DNA from: Myxococcales bacterium
Lineage (GTDB): Bacteria > Myxococcota_A > Polyangia > Haliangiales > Haliangiaceae
NCBI GenBank assembly: GCA_005779305.1
Contig: SXJR01000170.1
Coordinates: 1-38,035 of the forward strand
DNA length: 38,035 bases
Reading direction: 5' to 3'
Shown: positions 26,179-36,013 of the stretch, in pieces
Numbering within the stretch: the stretch's first letter is position 1
Layout: each line of letters opens with the position of its first letter
Translations under genes and position numbers: made by a program
The notes under the pieces: generated by a model
What the model saw: the letters and a program-made list of their open reading frames with translations, nothing else
The model's database searches: none
What the model was told of the DNA's origin: nothing

Positions 26179-27336
26179 TCAGTCCGCGACCATGTTCTTG
26201 AAGCGCCGCAAATATTCGATGAACCGCGGCGACACCGCGATGTCGCCGTACTCCTCGACCCTGAGCGGCGGCCTGCGCGGAGTCCACGCCGCATCCTCGA
26301 GCACATGCTTTGGCCAGTCGGGGTTCACGATTGCGGCGCGGCCGAGCGCCACTGCGGCGGCGCCCTTCGCGAGCGTCGCCACCGCTTCCTCCACCGTCCA
26401 GATCGCCCCGGCGGCGACGATGGGCACACCCGCCGGCAAGGCCGCGCGGAACACGTCGAGCGGGTGCTCGGCGGGACGCTTGACCGTGTTGCGCTCGTGG
26501 CGCCACAACGAGAGGTGGATGAAGTCGACGCCGTCGTCGCACAACCAGCGCGCGACCTCGACGGTCTCGTCGAGATCGAGACCGCGGGCGTAGCCGAAGT
26601 CCTCCGGCGACATGCGCACGCCGACCACGAAGCCGCTCGGCGCCGCCGCCCGCACGGCGCGCACGATCTCGCGCACCAGGCGGGAGCGGTTCTCGAGCGA
26701 GCCGCCCCAGCGATCGTCGCGCTGGTTGAAGACCCGCGACAGGAACTGAGACGGCAGATAACCGTGCGCGCCGTGGATCTCGACGCCGTCGAGGCCAGCC
26801 TCGGCGCAGCGGCGGGCGGAGGCGCCGAACTGAGCGATGACGCGAGCCAGATCGTCCTCGCTGGCGGGCCGCGGATCCTCGAAGTCGGGCGCGTCCTCGT
26901 GCCACGTCGACGCGCTCCACGGCTGCACGCCGGTCTGCTCGCGCAGCGCGCGCACGCCGCCGTGGAAGATCTGGGCGATGCACAGCGCGCCCTTCGACCC
27001 GGTCTCGGTCGCGCTCGACCGGCGGGCGTTCGGGGTCGCGGCCCGGTGCGAGTGAACAGCTGTCGCGAGTGTCCGTAAGCCGGACACGTCGCGATCGTCG
27101 TCGACGCCGAGCTCGCCCTTCCAACCCTTGCCGTCGATGCCGACGTAGGCGGCGCAGGTGGTGATCACGCCGAAGCCGCCCTCGGCGCGGCGCACCAGCC
27201 AGCGATGTTCGTCGTCGCCGAGCGTGCCGTCGTCGTTGCTCTGGCCGTTGGTCAACGGCGCCAGCCAGACCCGGTTGGGCGCCACCGCGCCGCAGGGGAA
27301 GGAGAGCGGCTCGAACAACGACTCGATGCGGGTCAC
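26179..27336 (-). CDS. Old Yellow Enzyme-family NADH:flavin oxidoreductase with an insertion
   Basis: This 385-aa TIM-barrel flavoenzyme has a GTG start at 27336. Signature parts are 'NRVWLAPLTNGQSNDDG', 'AQIFHGGVRA', 'EIHGAHGYLPSQFLSRVFNQRDDRWGG' in overlapping pieces (catalytic/substrate His-x-x-His), 'NRSRLVREIV', 'GVRMSPEDFG' and FMN-phosphate 'AAVALGRAAIVNPDW'. OYE enzymes reduce activated C=C bonds of unsaturated carbonyls with NAD(P)H. Between 'TLATAVHSH' and 'GALCIAQIFHGG' there are 18 extra residues, rich in Ala, Ser, Thr and Arg (26992-27045), where family members have none. The frame stays open, so the enzyme may still fold. It converges with the acyl-CoA dehydrogenase genes. Confidence 0.9.
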   Translation of the reverse strand: MTRIESLFEPLSFPCGAVAPNRVWLAPLTNGQSNDDGTLGDDEHRWLVRRAEGGFGVITTCAAYVGIDGKGWKGELGVDDDRDVSGLRTLATAVHSHRAATPNARRSSATETGSKGALCIAQIFHGGVRALREQTGVQPWSASTWHEDAPDFEDPRPASEDDLARVIAQFGASARRCAEAGLDGVEIHGAHGYLPSQFLSRVFNQRDDRWGGSLENRSRLVREIVRAVRAAAPSGFVVGVRMSPEDFGYARGLDLDETVEVARWLCDDGVDFIHLSLWRHERNTVKRPAEHPLDVFRAALPAGVPIVAAGAIWTVEEAVATLAKGAAAVALGRAAIVNPDWPKHVLEDAAWTPRRPPLRVEEYGDIAVSPRFIEYLRRFKNMVAD

Positions 27337-27345
27337 GGCGCGCGC

Positions 27346-27351
27346 AGTGTA
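27346..27351 (-). promoter_or_regulatory. Putative -10 (TACACT) of the oxidoreductase gene
   Basis: TACACT on the minus strand ends 9 nt before the GTG at 27336, slightly farther than in the other leaderless-like genes. Confidence 0.4.
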
Positions 27352-27379
27352 CCCGTCGCCACCCCAACCGTCCGCCCGG

Positions 27380-27416
27380 TACGCTTGCGCCAGTGAGCGT
27401 GTCCCAGGTCACCTGG
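27380..27416 (+). promoter_or_regulatory. Hsp70 promoter -10 (TACGCT) and downstream palindrome
   Basis: TACGCT (27380-27385) puts a start point near 27392, giving a ~108-nt leader before the Hsp70 ATG. Just inside the leader, CCAGGT-C-ACCTGG (27404-27416) is a perfect 6+1+6 palindrome, well placed as an operator. It does not match the CIRCE element of HrcA. Confidence 0.45.
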
Positions 27417-27500
27417 TCCCGATGGGGTGATTTCGCACGTCTCGAAGGATCGCTCCCAAAACCGCGTGACCTCTTGGCTCCGCACGGGTCTGGGAGGAAG

Positions 27501-29123
27501 ATGACCCTGATGTCCCTCGCTGTAGGCATCGACCTGGGGACCACGAACTCGGTGGTTGCCGTGGCGACACCGACCGGTGTCGAGTTCGCGCTCGGCGCCC
27601 AGGGCGAACGAGTTCACCCCTCCGTGGTGGCCTTCCCGGCCAGCGGCGGCGTGGTCGCCGGCACCGAGGCCAAGCTGCGGCGTGCGATCGAGCCCGAGAC
27701 CACCGTGTACTCGGCCAAGCGGCTCATCGGTCAGAACATCCGCTCGCCGCTGGTTCAGCTCGCGCTGACCGGCCTGCCCTTCAAGGTCGAGGAAGGCCCC
27801 AACCAGCAGCCGATCATCGTCACCCGCGACCGCCGCCTCACCGTGCCCGAGGTCTCGGCCCAGGTGCTCGGCCACCTCAAGCGCTGCGCCGAGCGCCAGC
27901 TCGGGCAGCGGGTGATCCAGGCCGTCATCACGGTGCCGGCCAACTTCTCCGACTCCCCGCGCCAGGCCACCAAGGAGGCCGGCCGCCTCGCCGGCCTCGA
28001 CGTGCTGCGCCTGCTCAACGAGCCCACCGCCGCCGCGCTGGCCTACGGCTTCGGCCAGCACAAGGACGAGGTCGTGTGCGTGTTCGACTTCGGCGGCGGC
28101 ACCTTCGACGTGTCGCTGCTGGCCATCAAGGACGAGGTCTTCGAGGTGCTCGCCACCGACGGCGACTTCTTCCTCGGTGGCGACGACATCGATCGCGCCA
28201 TCGCCGAGTTCCTCGCCGCCGAGATGAACCGGCAGCACCGCTTCGATCCGCGCGGCAACCACGAGATCATGACCCGCCTCGTGCTCGCCGCCGAGGAGGT
28301 CAAGATCCACCTCTCGGACAGCACCTCGGCCGAGGGCACGATCGACGGCCTGGTCAACCGCGGCACCGAGCACAAGCTCAACTTCCGCCTCACCCGCACC
28401 CAGCTCGAGGAGATGGTGCGCGGCTTCGTCGATCGCTGCATCGATCTCACTCGCAACGCGCTGACCGCCGTCCGCATCGATCCCAAGTCGATCAGCCAGG
28501 TGGTTTGCGTCGGCGGCAGCACCCGCATCCCGCTGGTGCGCCAGCGCCTGGCCGAGCTGTTCGGCAAGGAGCCGGCATTGCGCATCAACCCCGACGAGGT
28601 CGTGGCCCAGGGCGCCGCGATCCAGGCCGGCAGCCTGTCGGGCAGCCTGTTCCACGGCGCCGGCATCTCGACCCGCGACGCGGTCCCCACGTTCGCGCTT
28701 TCGCCGCTTGCCCACGGCGACGTGCCGTGGGCCCAGGCGGTGGCCCCGGCGCGGCCCATCCTCCTCGACGTCACGCCGGCGTCGCTGCGGGTGGCCACCG
28801 CCGGCGGCTTCACCGAGGAGATCCTCGAGCGCAACCTGCCCACGCCGATCGAGCGCACGCGCACCTTCACCACGGCGCGCGATCACCAGACCCAGGTGGT
28901 GATCGATTGCTGCCGTGGCGACGCCAGGCGCGTCGCCGACAACGAGCCGCTGGGCCGCCTGGTGCTCGAAGGCCTACCGCCACGCCGCCGCGGCGAGGTC
29001 CGCATCGACGTGACTTTCCGCGTGGATCAGGACGGGATCCTGCACGTGCGTGCGCGCGACGCCGACACCGGAATCACCCAGGAGGCGGCGCTGGAGGTGC
29101 TCGGAGCCCCCGCTGCCGCCTGA
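27501..29123 (+). CDS. Hsp70 (DnaK-like) chaperone without the C-terminal lid
   Basis: This 540-aa protein starts at an ATG at 27501 with GGGAGG just upstream; an ATG at 27510 is also possible. A GTG at 27393 would add 36 residues, but 12 of those 36 codons end in A/T, unlike coding sequence here, so I treat that part as leader. It has the full ATPase domain: 'GIDLGTTNSVVAV', 'NEPTAAALAYGFG', 'VFDFGGGTFDVSLL', 'CVGGSTRIPLVRQ'. A substrate-binding beta domain follows ('LLDVTPASLRVATAGG', 'GEVRIDVTFRVDQDGILHV'). It stops there, without the ~100-residue helical lid of DnaK. A J-domain gene follows 21 nt later. GrpE is not nearby. Confidence 0.92.
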   Translation: MTLMSLAVGIDLGTTNSVVAVATPTGVEFALGAQGERVHPSVVAFPASGGVVAGTEAKLRRAIEPETTVYSAKRLIGQNIRSPLVQLALTGLPFKVEEGPNQQPIIVTRDRRLTVPEVSAQVLGHLKRCAERQLGQRVIQAVITVPANFSDSPRQATKEAGRLAGLDVLRLLNEPTAAALAYGFGQHKDEVVCVFDFGGGTFDVSLLAIKDEVFEVLATDGDFFLGGDDIDRAIAEFLAAEMNRQHRFDPRGNHEIMTRLVLAAEEVKIHLSDSTSAEGTIDGLVNRGTEHKLNFRLTRTQLEEMVRGFVDRCIDLTRNALTAVRIDPKSISQVVCVGGSTRIPLVRQRLAELFGKEPALRINPDEVVAQGAAIQAGSLSGSLFHGAGISTRDAVPTFALSPLAHGDVPWAQAVAPARPILLDVTPASLRVATAGGFTEEILERNLPTPIERTRTFTTARDHQTQVVIDCCRGDARRVADNEPLGRLVLEGLPPRRRGEVRIDVTFRVDQDGILHVRARDADTGITQEAALEVLGAPAAA

Positions 29124-29144
29124 GCCTCACGCAAAGCTTGCGCC

Positions 29145-29969
29145 ATGGACCCGATTATAGAGAAGATCAGACAGGCCAGTCGGCCGAGGCGTGCCGTGAC
29201 CTGGAGTGTGACCGAGCTGGTGGCATGGTTGGACGAGGTCGAGCCGATCGCAGATCGGCGCGGCAAGTTCGACTGGCTCGAGATCCCTCCGATCGCGTCG
29301 CCGACCGCGATCCAGGACGCGTATCACCAGATCGCGCGGACGCGGCATCCCGATCTGTTCCGCAACCGGATCGACGCCGCCGTGATGGACCGGCTGGTGC
29401 GCATGTACGCCCGTGTGACCGGCGCCTACGCCGATCTCAAGGAGCCCGAGAAGTGCGCGGCCTACCTGCGCGAGCTGCGCGGACCGCGCGCGCCCACGGT
29501 GCCGCCGGTCAGCCACGGCGGTGCGGGCACCGCACGGCTCTCGTCGCGCCTCGGCGTGGCGGCGATGCAGCCGATGCGCTCCGAGATCTCGTCGTCGCAT
29601 CGACCCGGCGGGACCCAGCCGCCGCCGCTTGGCCGCTCGGAGTCGACCACCGCCACGCCGCGCCCGCAGTCGACCACCGCGGCGCCGCCGGTCGGGGTCC
29701 CCACCGCGCGATCCAACCCGCCCACGTCTCCGCCGCCGGTCGCGACCTCGCCATCGTCCGAGCCCCAGCCAGTGACGCGCCAGCCCTCCGGAGACATCGA
29801 GCCGGCCCACGCGATGAACGCCCGTGCGCTCGCCTTCTACCGCCGCGCCGAGGGCGCACTCAGGGTCGGCGACACCTCGGCGGCGATGCTCAACATCAAG
29901 ATGGCGATCGCCGCCGATCCCAGGTCGGCGTTCCTGCGCGCCGCGCTGGCCGAACTGTCGAAGAAGTGA
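29145..29969 (+). CDS. J-domain co-chaperone with a Pro/Ser/Thr linker and TPR-like end
   Basis: This 274-aa protein has an atypical J domain at about residues 42-110: 'FDWLEIPP', helix II 'AIQDAYHQIARTR', an intact HPD (68-70), and helix III 'MDRLVRMYARVTGAYADLKE'. The HPD is what stimulates Hsp70 ATPase. Residues ~115-215 are disordered and rich in Pro, Ser and Thr. The last ~55 residues ('ALAFYRRAEGALRVGDTSAAM', 'IKMAIAADP') resemble one or two TPR helices, a protein-binding end. It lacks the Gly/Phe and zinc regions of DnaJ. Its place right after the lidless Hsp70 marks it as that chaperone's dedicated partner. Confidence 0.85.
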   Translation: MDPIIEKIRQASRPRRAVTWSVTELVAWLDEVEPIADRRGKFDWLEIPPIASPTAIQDAYHQIARTRHPDLFRNRIDAAVMDRLVRMYARVTGAYADLKEPEKCAAYLRELRGPRAPTVPPVSHGGAGTARLSSRLGVAAMQPMRSEISSSHRPGGTQPPPLGRSESTTATPRPQSTTAAPPVGVPTARSNPPTSPPPVATSPSSEPQPVTRQPSGDIEPAHAMNARALAFYRRAEGALRVGDTSAAMLNIKMAIAADPRSAFLRAALAELSKK

Positions 29970-30042
29970 CGCACCCGCGCGGGTCGCGCGTAGAGTTTTG
30001 CGCACCACGCGGTCCGACCACGCAGCATCATCTCCGACGAGG

Positions 30043-30070
30043 TTGACGATGATCGACGCGTGCGTATCCT
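30043..30070 (+). promoter_or_regulatory. Promoter of the KASIII-like gene: TTGACG-16-TATCCT
   Basis: TTGACG (30043-30048) and TATCCT (30065-30070) are 16 nt apart, and TATCCT ends 7 nt before the ATG. This is the best sigma-70-like promoter in the window. Upstream, a perfect palindrome ACCCGCGCGGGT at about 29973-29984 may help end the J-protein transcript. Confidence 0.68.
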
Positions 30071-30077
30071 CCGCCGC

Positions 30078-31214
30078 ATGAGCAAGGCCGGCTCGACGAC
30101 GAGCACCGCCATCACCGGCTCGGGCGTGTGGCACCCGGAGACCGTGATCACCAACGCCGAGCTGTGCGACGCGTTCAACGTCTGGGTCCGTCGCGAGAAC
30201 GACGCCCACGCCGCCGAGATCGCCGCCGGCACGCGCACCGCGATGCGCGAGTCGACGCCGGAGTTCATCGAGAAGGCCTCGGGCATCAAGCAGCGCTACG
30301 CCGCCGACAAGGTCGGCGTGCTCGATCCCGATCGCATGGTGCCCAACATCCCCGATCGTCCCGACGACCAGCTCGCGCTCCAGGCCGAGTGGGCGGTCAA
30401 CGCGGCGAAGCTCGCGCTGGCCCAGGCCGGCCGCGAGGGCAAGGACGTCGATCTGGTCGTGCTCGGCACCTCGAACATGCAGCGCCTGTATCCAGCGCTG
30501 GCCATCGAGGTGCTCGACGCGCTGGGCGGCACCGGCTCGGGCTTCGACATCGCGCTGGGCTGCTCGTCGGCCACCATGGCCATCACGCTCGCGACCGAGT
30601 CGGTGCAACTGGGCAAGGCCCGCTGCGCGCTCGCGGTGACCCCCGAGATCACGACCGGCTTCCTCAACTTCCGTGATCGCGACAGCCACTTCATCTTCGG
30701 CGACGCCAGCGTCGCGATCCTGGTCGAGCCGCTCGCCGGCGCGCGGCCGGGCAGCTACGAGGTCATCTCGACCAAGGCGATGGCGCGGTTCTCGTCGAAC
30801 ATCCGCAACAACCAGGGCTATCTCAACCGCTGCGATCCCGCCCACCGCGACGACTCCGACAAGCTCTTCTACCAGCAGGGTCGCCGCGTCTTCAAGGACG
30901 TGGTCCCCATGGCCGCCAGGTTCATCGGCGAGCACCTGGCCTCGGCCGGCGTGGCGCCCACCGAGATCGCGCGCTTCTGGCTGCACCAGGCCAACAGCAA
31001 CATGAACGATCTGATCGCGCAGCGTCTGATCGGTCGCTCGGCGACGGCGCTCGAGGCCCCGCTCATCCTCGAGGAGTACGCCAACACCGCGTCGGCGGGC
31101 TCGGCGATCGCCTTCTCCAAGTACAGCGACGATCTGCCCAGCGGCGCCTACGGGATCATGGCCTCGTTCGGCGCCGGCTACTCGCTGGGCAGCCTGCTCC
31201 TGCGCCGCACCTGA
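30078..31214 (+). CDS. Beta-ketoacyl-ACP synthase III-like thiolase-fold enzyme
   Basis: This 378-aa protein starts at an ATG at 30078. The KASIII triad is visible: Cys162 in 'IALGCSSATMAI', His303 in 'FWLHQAN' and Asn336 in 'EYANTASAGSAIA'. It is ~60 residues longer than E. coli FabH (317 aa), mainly through an insertion around residues 35-95 ('VWVRRENDAHAAEIAAGTRT' and following). Such long forms condense acyl-CoA starters with malonyl-ACP or work in special lipid pathways. No acyl-carrier or other fatty-acid gene is adjacent, so the pathway is unknown. Its promoter resembles that of the acyl-CoA dehydrogenase pair, hinting at joint lipid regulation. Confidence 0.9.
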   Translation: MSKAGSTTSTAITGSGVWHPETVITNAELCDAFNVWVRRENDAHAAEIAAGTRTAMRESTPEFIEKASGIKQRYAADKVGVLDPDRMVPNIPDRPDDQLALQAEWAVNAAKLALAQAGREGKDVDLVVLGTSNMQRLYPALAIEVLDALGGTGSGFDIALGCSSATMAITLATESVQLGKARCALAVTPEITTGFLNFRDRDSHFIFGDASVAILVEPLAGARPGSYEVISTKAMARFSSNIRNNQGYLNRCDPAHRDDSDKLFYQQGRRVFKDVVPMAARFIGEHLASAGVAPTEIARFWLHQANSNMNDLIAQRLIGRSATALEAPLILEEYANTASAGSAIAFSKYSDDLPSGAYGIMASFGAGYSLGSLLLRRT

Positions 31215-31218
31215 TCGC

Positions 31219-31743
31219 TCATTCGCCGGTGTCCTCGCCCTCGAAGTAACCGACCGCGTCGGCCTCGCGGCCGATGTGCGCGACCCACGGCTTGGGTCCG
31301 CCGGTGAACGCCGCCCGCAGCGACGGCGCGGCCATGGCGCCGATCTTCTTCGAGTCGGGATAGCCGACGATCTCGACGTCGTGCATGGTCGAGAAGGCCA
31401 GGTAGCGCAGCGGCGCCGTGCCGGTGTTCTTGATCTGGTGGACGTGCTCGGGGCCGACCGGCAGGCCGATGAAGTCGCCGGGCCCGATCGCCACCGCCGC
31501 CTCGCCGATGAGGGCCGTGCCCGTGCCCTCGAGCACGTAGACCGCCTCCTCGTTGGCGGTGTGGAAGTGGCGGGGATACGCGGCGCGGCCGGGCTCGACC
31601 TCGTGCCAGGTGCAGCCGAGCGCCGAACCGCCGGAGACGGCACCCAGGTTCTTGCGCACCGCGCCGAACCGGGTGCCGGCGGTGCGGGTCATGGACTCGA
31701 CCTCGGAGACATTGACCACGTTGGGGTGGCGGCGTGCGGACAT
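31219..31743 (-). CDS. Single-domain cupin protein
   Basis: This 174-aa protein starts at an ATG at 31743. The cupin barrel has metal-ligand motif 1 'PRHFHTANEEAVYVLEG' (two His and a Glu) and motif 2 'PGDFIGLPVGPEHVHQIKN' with a later His, so a metal site is intact. Cupins range from dioxygenases to sugar isomerases and sensors; no specific reaction can be named. It converges with the KASIII-like gene, 4 nt between stops, and is divergent from the prolyl-oligopeptidase lipoprotein. Confidence 0.87.
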   Translation of the reverse strand: MSARRHPNVVNVSEVESMTRTAGTRFGAVRKNLGAVSGGSALGCTWHEVEPGRAAYPRHFHTANEEAVYVLEGTGTALIGEAAVAIGPGDFIGLPVGPEHVHQIKNTGTAPLRYLAFSTMHDVEIVGYPDSKKIGAMAAPSLRAAFTGGPKPWVAHIGREADAVGYFEGEDTGE

Positions 31744-31750
31744 GGTGCTC

Positions 31751-31756
31751 GCTGTA
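31751..31756 (-). promoter_or_regulatory. Putative -10 (TACAGC), cupin gene
   Basis: TACAGC on the minus strand ends 7 nt before the ATG at 31743. The last base is off-consensus. Confidence 0.35.
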
Positions 31757-31810
31757 TCACAACGCCCGGTGTCGCACCGCTGTCGCATCGCCTCCGCCCG
31801 CGCGGCGGTG

Positions 31811-31816
31811 TAGCTT
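31811..31816 (+). promoter_or_regulatory. Putative -10 (TAGCTT), prolyl-oligopeptidase gene
   Basis: TAGCTT ends 6 nt before the ATG at 31823. It is the same hexamer as in the tRNA promoter. Confidence 0.45.
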
Positions 31817-31822
31817 CCCTCC

Positions 31823-34015
<2,193 letters not shown>

Positions 34016-34056
34016 CGTCCGCACCCGGGGACGGGCGCAGGCCCGGGGGGCTCTGG

Positions 34057-34062
34057 TATCAC
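34057..34062 (+). promoter_or_regulatory. Putative -10 (TATCAC), LolA/LolB-like lipoprotein gene
   Basis: TATCAC ends 6 nt before the ATG at 34069. The last base is off-consensus, but the spacing matches the other leaderless-like starts. Confidence 0.4.
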
Positions 34063-34068
34063 CGGGGC

Positions 34069-34866
34069 ATGCCTCGCCTCGCCCTCCTTGTCCTCGCCCT
34101 CCTTGGGGTCCTCGCCTGCGGCTGCCCCAAAGGCTCGTCCAAGCGGCCGTATCCCGAGCCCACCGTCGACGAGCTGCTCGGCCGCATCGCCGCCACCCGC
34201 GACGGCGTGTCGAGCTTCAGCGCCGAGACGGTCATGGACTACTGGATGAACGACCAGCGGGTGAAGGGCGTCGTCCTGGTCATGGGCACGACCGGCTCGA
34301 AGGTACGCATCAACGCCCTGTCGCCAGCCGGCAACGACCCCATCGCCGACCTGGCGTGCGACGGCATCGACTACGCCTTCACCGACAAGAACAAGAACTG
34401 TCAGCTCAGTGGCCCGTGTAGCAAGGAGACGATCGCCGCCCTGTTCAACATCGCGCTCGCGCCGGACGACTTCGTCCAGCTCGCGATCGGCGCCTCGCCG
34501 GTGGTGGCGGGCGCCACCGGCACCGTGCGCTGGGACGAGAAGGCCGGGAAGGAGGTGCTCGAGCTCACCGGCGAGGACGGCCGTACCCAGACCATCGTCC
34601 TCGATGCGCGCGACGGCCACGCCGACATCGTCTCGAGCGAGGTCAAGCGCGACGGCGCGCAGGAGTGGCGGATCGACAACACCGACTTCACCACTCTCAC
34701 CGACGAGAACAAGCTCCAGCGCCGGGTACCTGGCAAGTCGCGGTTCCGCTCGCCGGGCGAGAAGGCCGATCTGCTCGTCGACTGGAAGGAGCGGAAGCTG
34801 GACCTGCCGCTAGGCCCCGAGAAGTTCGTGCTCGAGGTCGACCCCGGTATCGCGCGCTGTCAGTGA
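34069..34866 (+). CDS. LolA/LolB-like (DUF4292-type) lipoprotein
   Basis: This 265-aa protein starts at an ATG at 34069; longer forms bury the signal. The signal 'MPRLALLVLALLGVLACGC' has a clear lipobox (VLAC). The mature part begins with the helix 'TVDELLGRIAATRDGVSSF' and continues as long antiparallel strands ('ETVMDYWMNDQRVKGVVLVMG', 'KVRINALSPAGNDPIADLACDG' in pieces), the pattern of the LolA/LolB/DUF4292 hydrophobic-cavity fold. 'SGPCSKETIAALFNIALAPDD' contains the mid-fold helix. A role in carrying lipid or lipoprotein at the outer membrane is inferred from fold only. The FIST gene starts 64 nt later. Confidence 0.83.
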   Translation: MPRLALLVLALLGVLACGCPKGSSKRPYPEPTVDELLGRIAATRDGVSSFSAETVMDYWMNDQRVKGVVLVMGTTGSKVRINALSPAGNDPIADLACDGIDYAFTDKNKNCQLSGPCSKETIAALFNIALAPDDFVQLAIGASPVVAGATGTVRWDEKAGKEVLELTGEDGRTQTIVLDARDGHADIVSSEVKRDGAQEWRIDNTDFTTLTDENKLQRRVPGKSRFRSPGEKADLLVDWKERKLDLPLGPEKFVLEVDPGIARCQ

Positions 34867-34930
34867 AGGTAGAGCCGAGGCGGACGGAGCCCACATTCAC
34901 GCCGCCGCTATCTTGACCGATACTCATGTG

Positions 34931-36013
34931 ATGCAGGTCGCGTTTCTGGGACGTGGAGTTCCACCACCTGAGGGCGCTCAACTCGTGCTCGTCTTCGGCG
35001 ACGGCGATCAGGTCGACGTGGAAGGCCTGGGCCGGCTGTGCCCGGGCGCGCACATCCTCGGGTGCTCGACCTCGGGATCGATCGAATCCACCACGCTGCG
35101 CGACGACGTGGTCGCGGCGGCCATCCGTTTCGATCGCACCCGGATCCGGCTGGCCCGGGTGAGAGTCAAGCACGCGCCAGACTCCGAGGCGGCCGGCTTC
35201 GAGCTCGGGTCGATGCTGAGCGCGGCCGATCTCGTGCACGTGTTCGTGCTCTCCGACGGGCTCAACGTGAACGGCACGCCGCTGGTCCGTGGGCTGGTCC
35301 GCGCGATCCCGCCGCGCGTCACGATCAGCGGCGGGCTGGCAGCCGATCCGGCGTTCGCGCACACCACGGTCGTCGCGGACGGGCCACCGGAGTCCGGGAT
35401 CATCGCCGCCGTCGGCTTCTACGGCTCGGCGCTCCGGGTCGGATGCGGAAGCCTGGGCGGGTGGGACTCGTTCGGCCCGGAACGGCAGATCACCCGATCC
35501 GACGGGAACGTCCTGCTCGAACTCGACCATCGCCCGGCGCTCGAGCTCTATCGTCAATACCTCGGCGACCACGCCAGCGGCTTGCCGGCGAGTGGGCTCC
35601 TGTTCCCCCTGGCTGTCCGCGCCCCGGATGGCCACGATTCGGTGGTGCGGACCATCCTCGGGATGAACGAGGAGACCGGTGGGATCACGTTTGCGGGCGA
35701 CATGCCCGAAGGTCACCTCGCCCGGCTGATGAAGGCCAACTTCGACCGTTTGATCGACGGAGCGCAAGGAGCGGCCAACATGGGCATCAAGCACCTGGGC
35801 CAGACCTCGGAGCTGGCCTTGCTGGTGAGCTGCGCCGGACGCCGGCTGGTGCTTCGTCAACGCACCGAGGAGGAGCTCGAGGCCGTGCGCGAGATCGTCG
35901 GTGCGGCACCGATGATCGGCTTCTACTCGCTGGGAGAGCTCGGACCGCTGGGTGCGTCGGGATGCGAGCTTCACAACCAGACCATGACCATCACCACCTT
36001 CGCCGAGGTCTAG
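34931..36013 (+). CDS. FIST-domain sensory protein
   Basis: This 360-aa protein starts at an ATG at 34931. A GTG at 34928 is equally possible; a TTG at 34913 overlaps a -10-like TATCTT (34909-34914) and is less likely. The N-terminal FIST_N part has 'LVLVFGDGD', 'ILGCSTSGSI', 'LSDGLNVNGTPLVRGL' and 'ISGGLAADP'. The C-terminal FIST_C part has 'GFYGSALRVGCGSLGGWDSF', 'LPASGLLFPLAV', 'SELALLVSCAGRR' and 'GFYSLGELGPLG'. FIST domains are thought to sense small ligands, perhaps amino acids, and are often joined to histidine kinases. Here the TAG shares one base with the GTG of the next gene, a histidine kinase, so this is very likely its sensory partner. Confidence 0.88.
   Translation: MQVAFLGRGVPPPEGAQLVLVFGDGDQVDVEGLGRLCPGAHILGCSTSGSIESTTLRDDVVAAAIRFDRTRIRLARVRVKHAPDSEAAGFELGSMLSAADLVHVFVLSDGLNVNGTPLVRGLVRAIPPRVTISGGLAADPAFAHTTVVADGPPESGIIAAVGFYGSALRVGCGSLGGWDSFGPERQITRSDGNVLLELDHRPALELYRQYLGDHASGLPASGLLFPLAVRAPDGHDSVVRTILGMNEETGGITFAGDMPEGHLARLMKANFDRLIDGAQGAANMGIKHLGQTSELALLVSCAGRRLVLRQRTEEELEAVREIVGAAPMIGFYSLGELGPLGASGCELHNQTMTITTFAEV

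Noticed and set aside
27393-27500. N-terminal extension of the Hsp70 from a GTG preceded by TACGCT at 7 nt
   Set aside because: The spacing fits the leaderless pattern, but codon bias is wrong, Hsp70s normally begin just before the GIDLGT motif, and GGGAGG precedes the ATG at 27501.
29127-31643. An 838-codon minus-strand frame across the J-protein and KASIII-like genes
   Set aside because: It crosses two well-supported genes, is Arg/Gly/Ala-rich with no domain, and ends in shadow sequence.
34913-34930. TTG start for the FIST protein
   Set aside because: It overlaps a -10-like TATCTT and adds only six residues; the GTG/ATG at 34928/34931 is more plausible.
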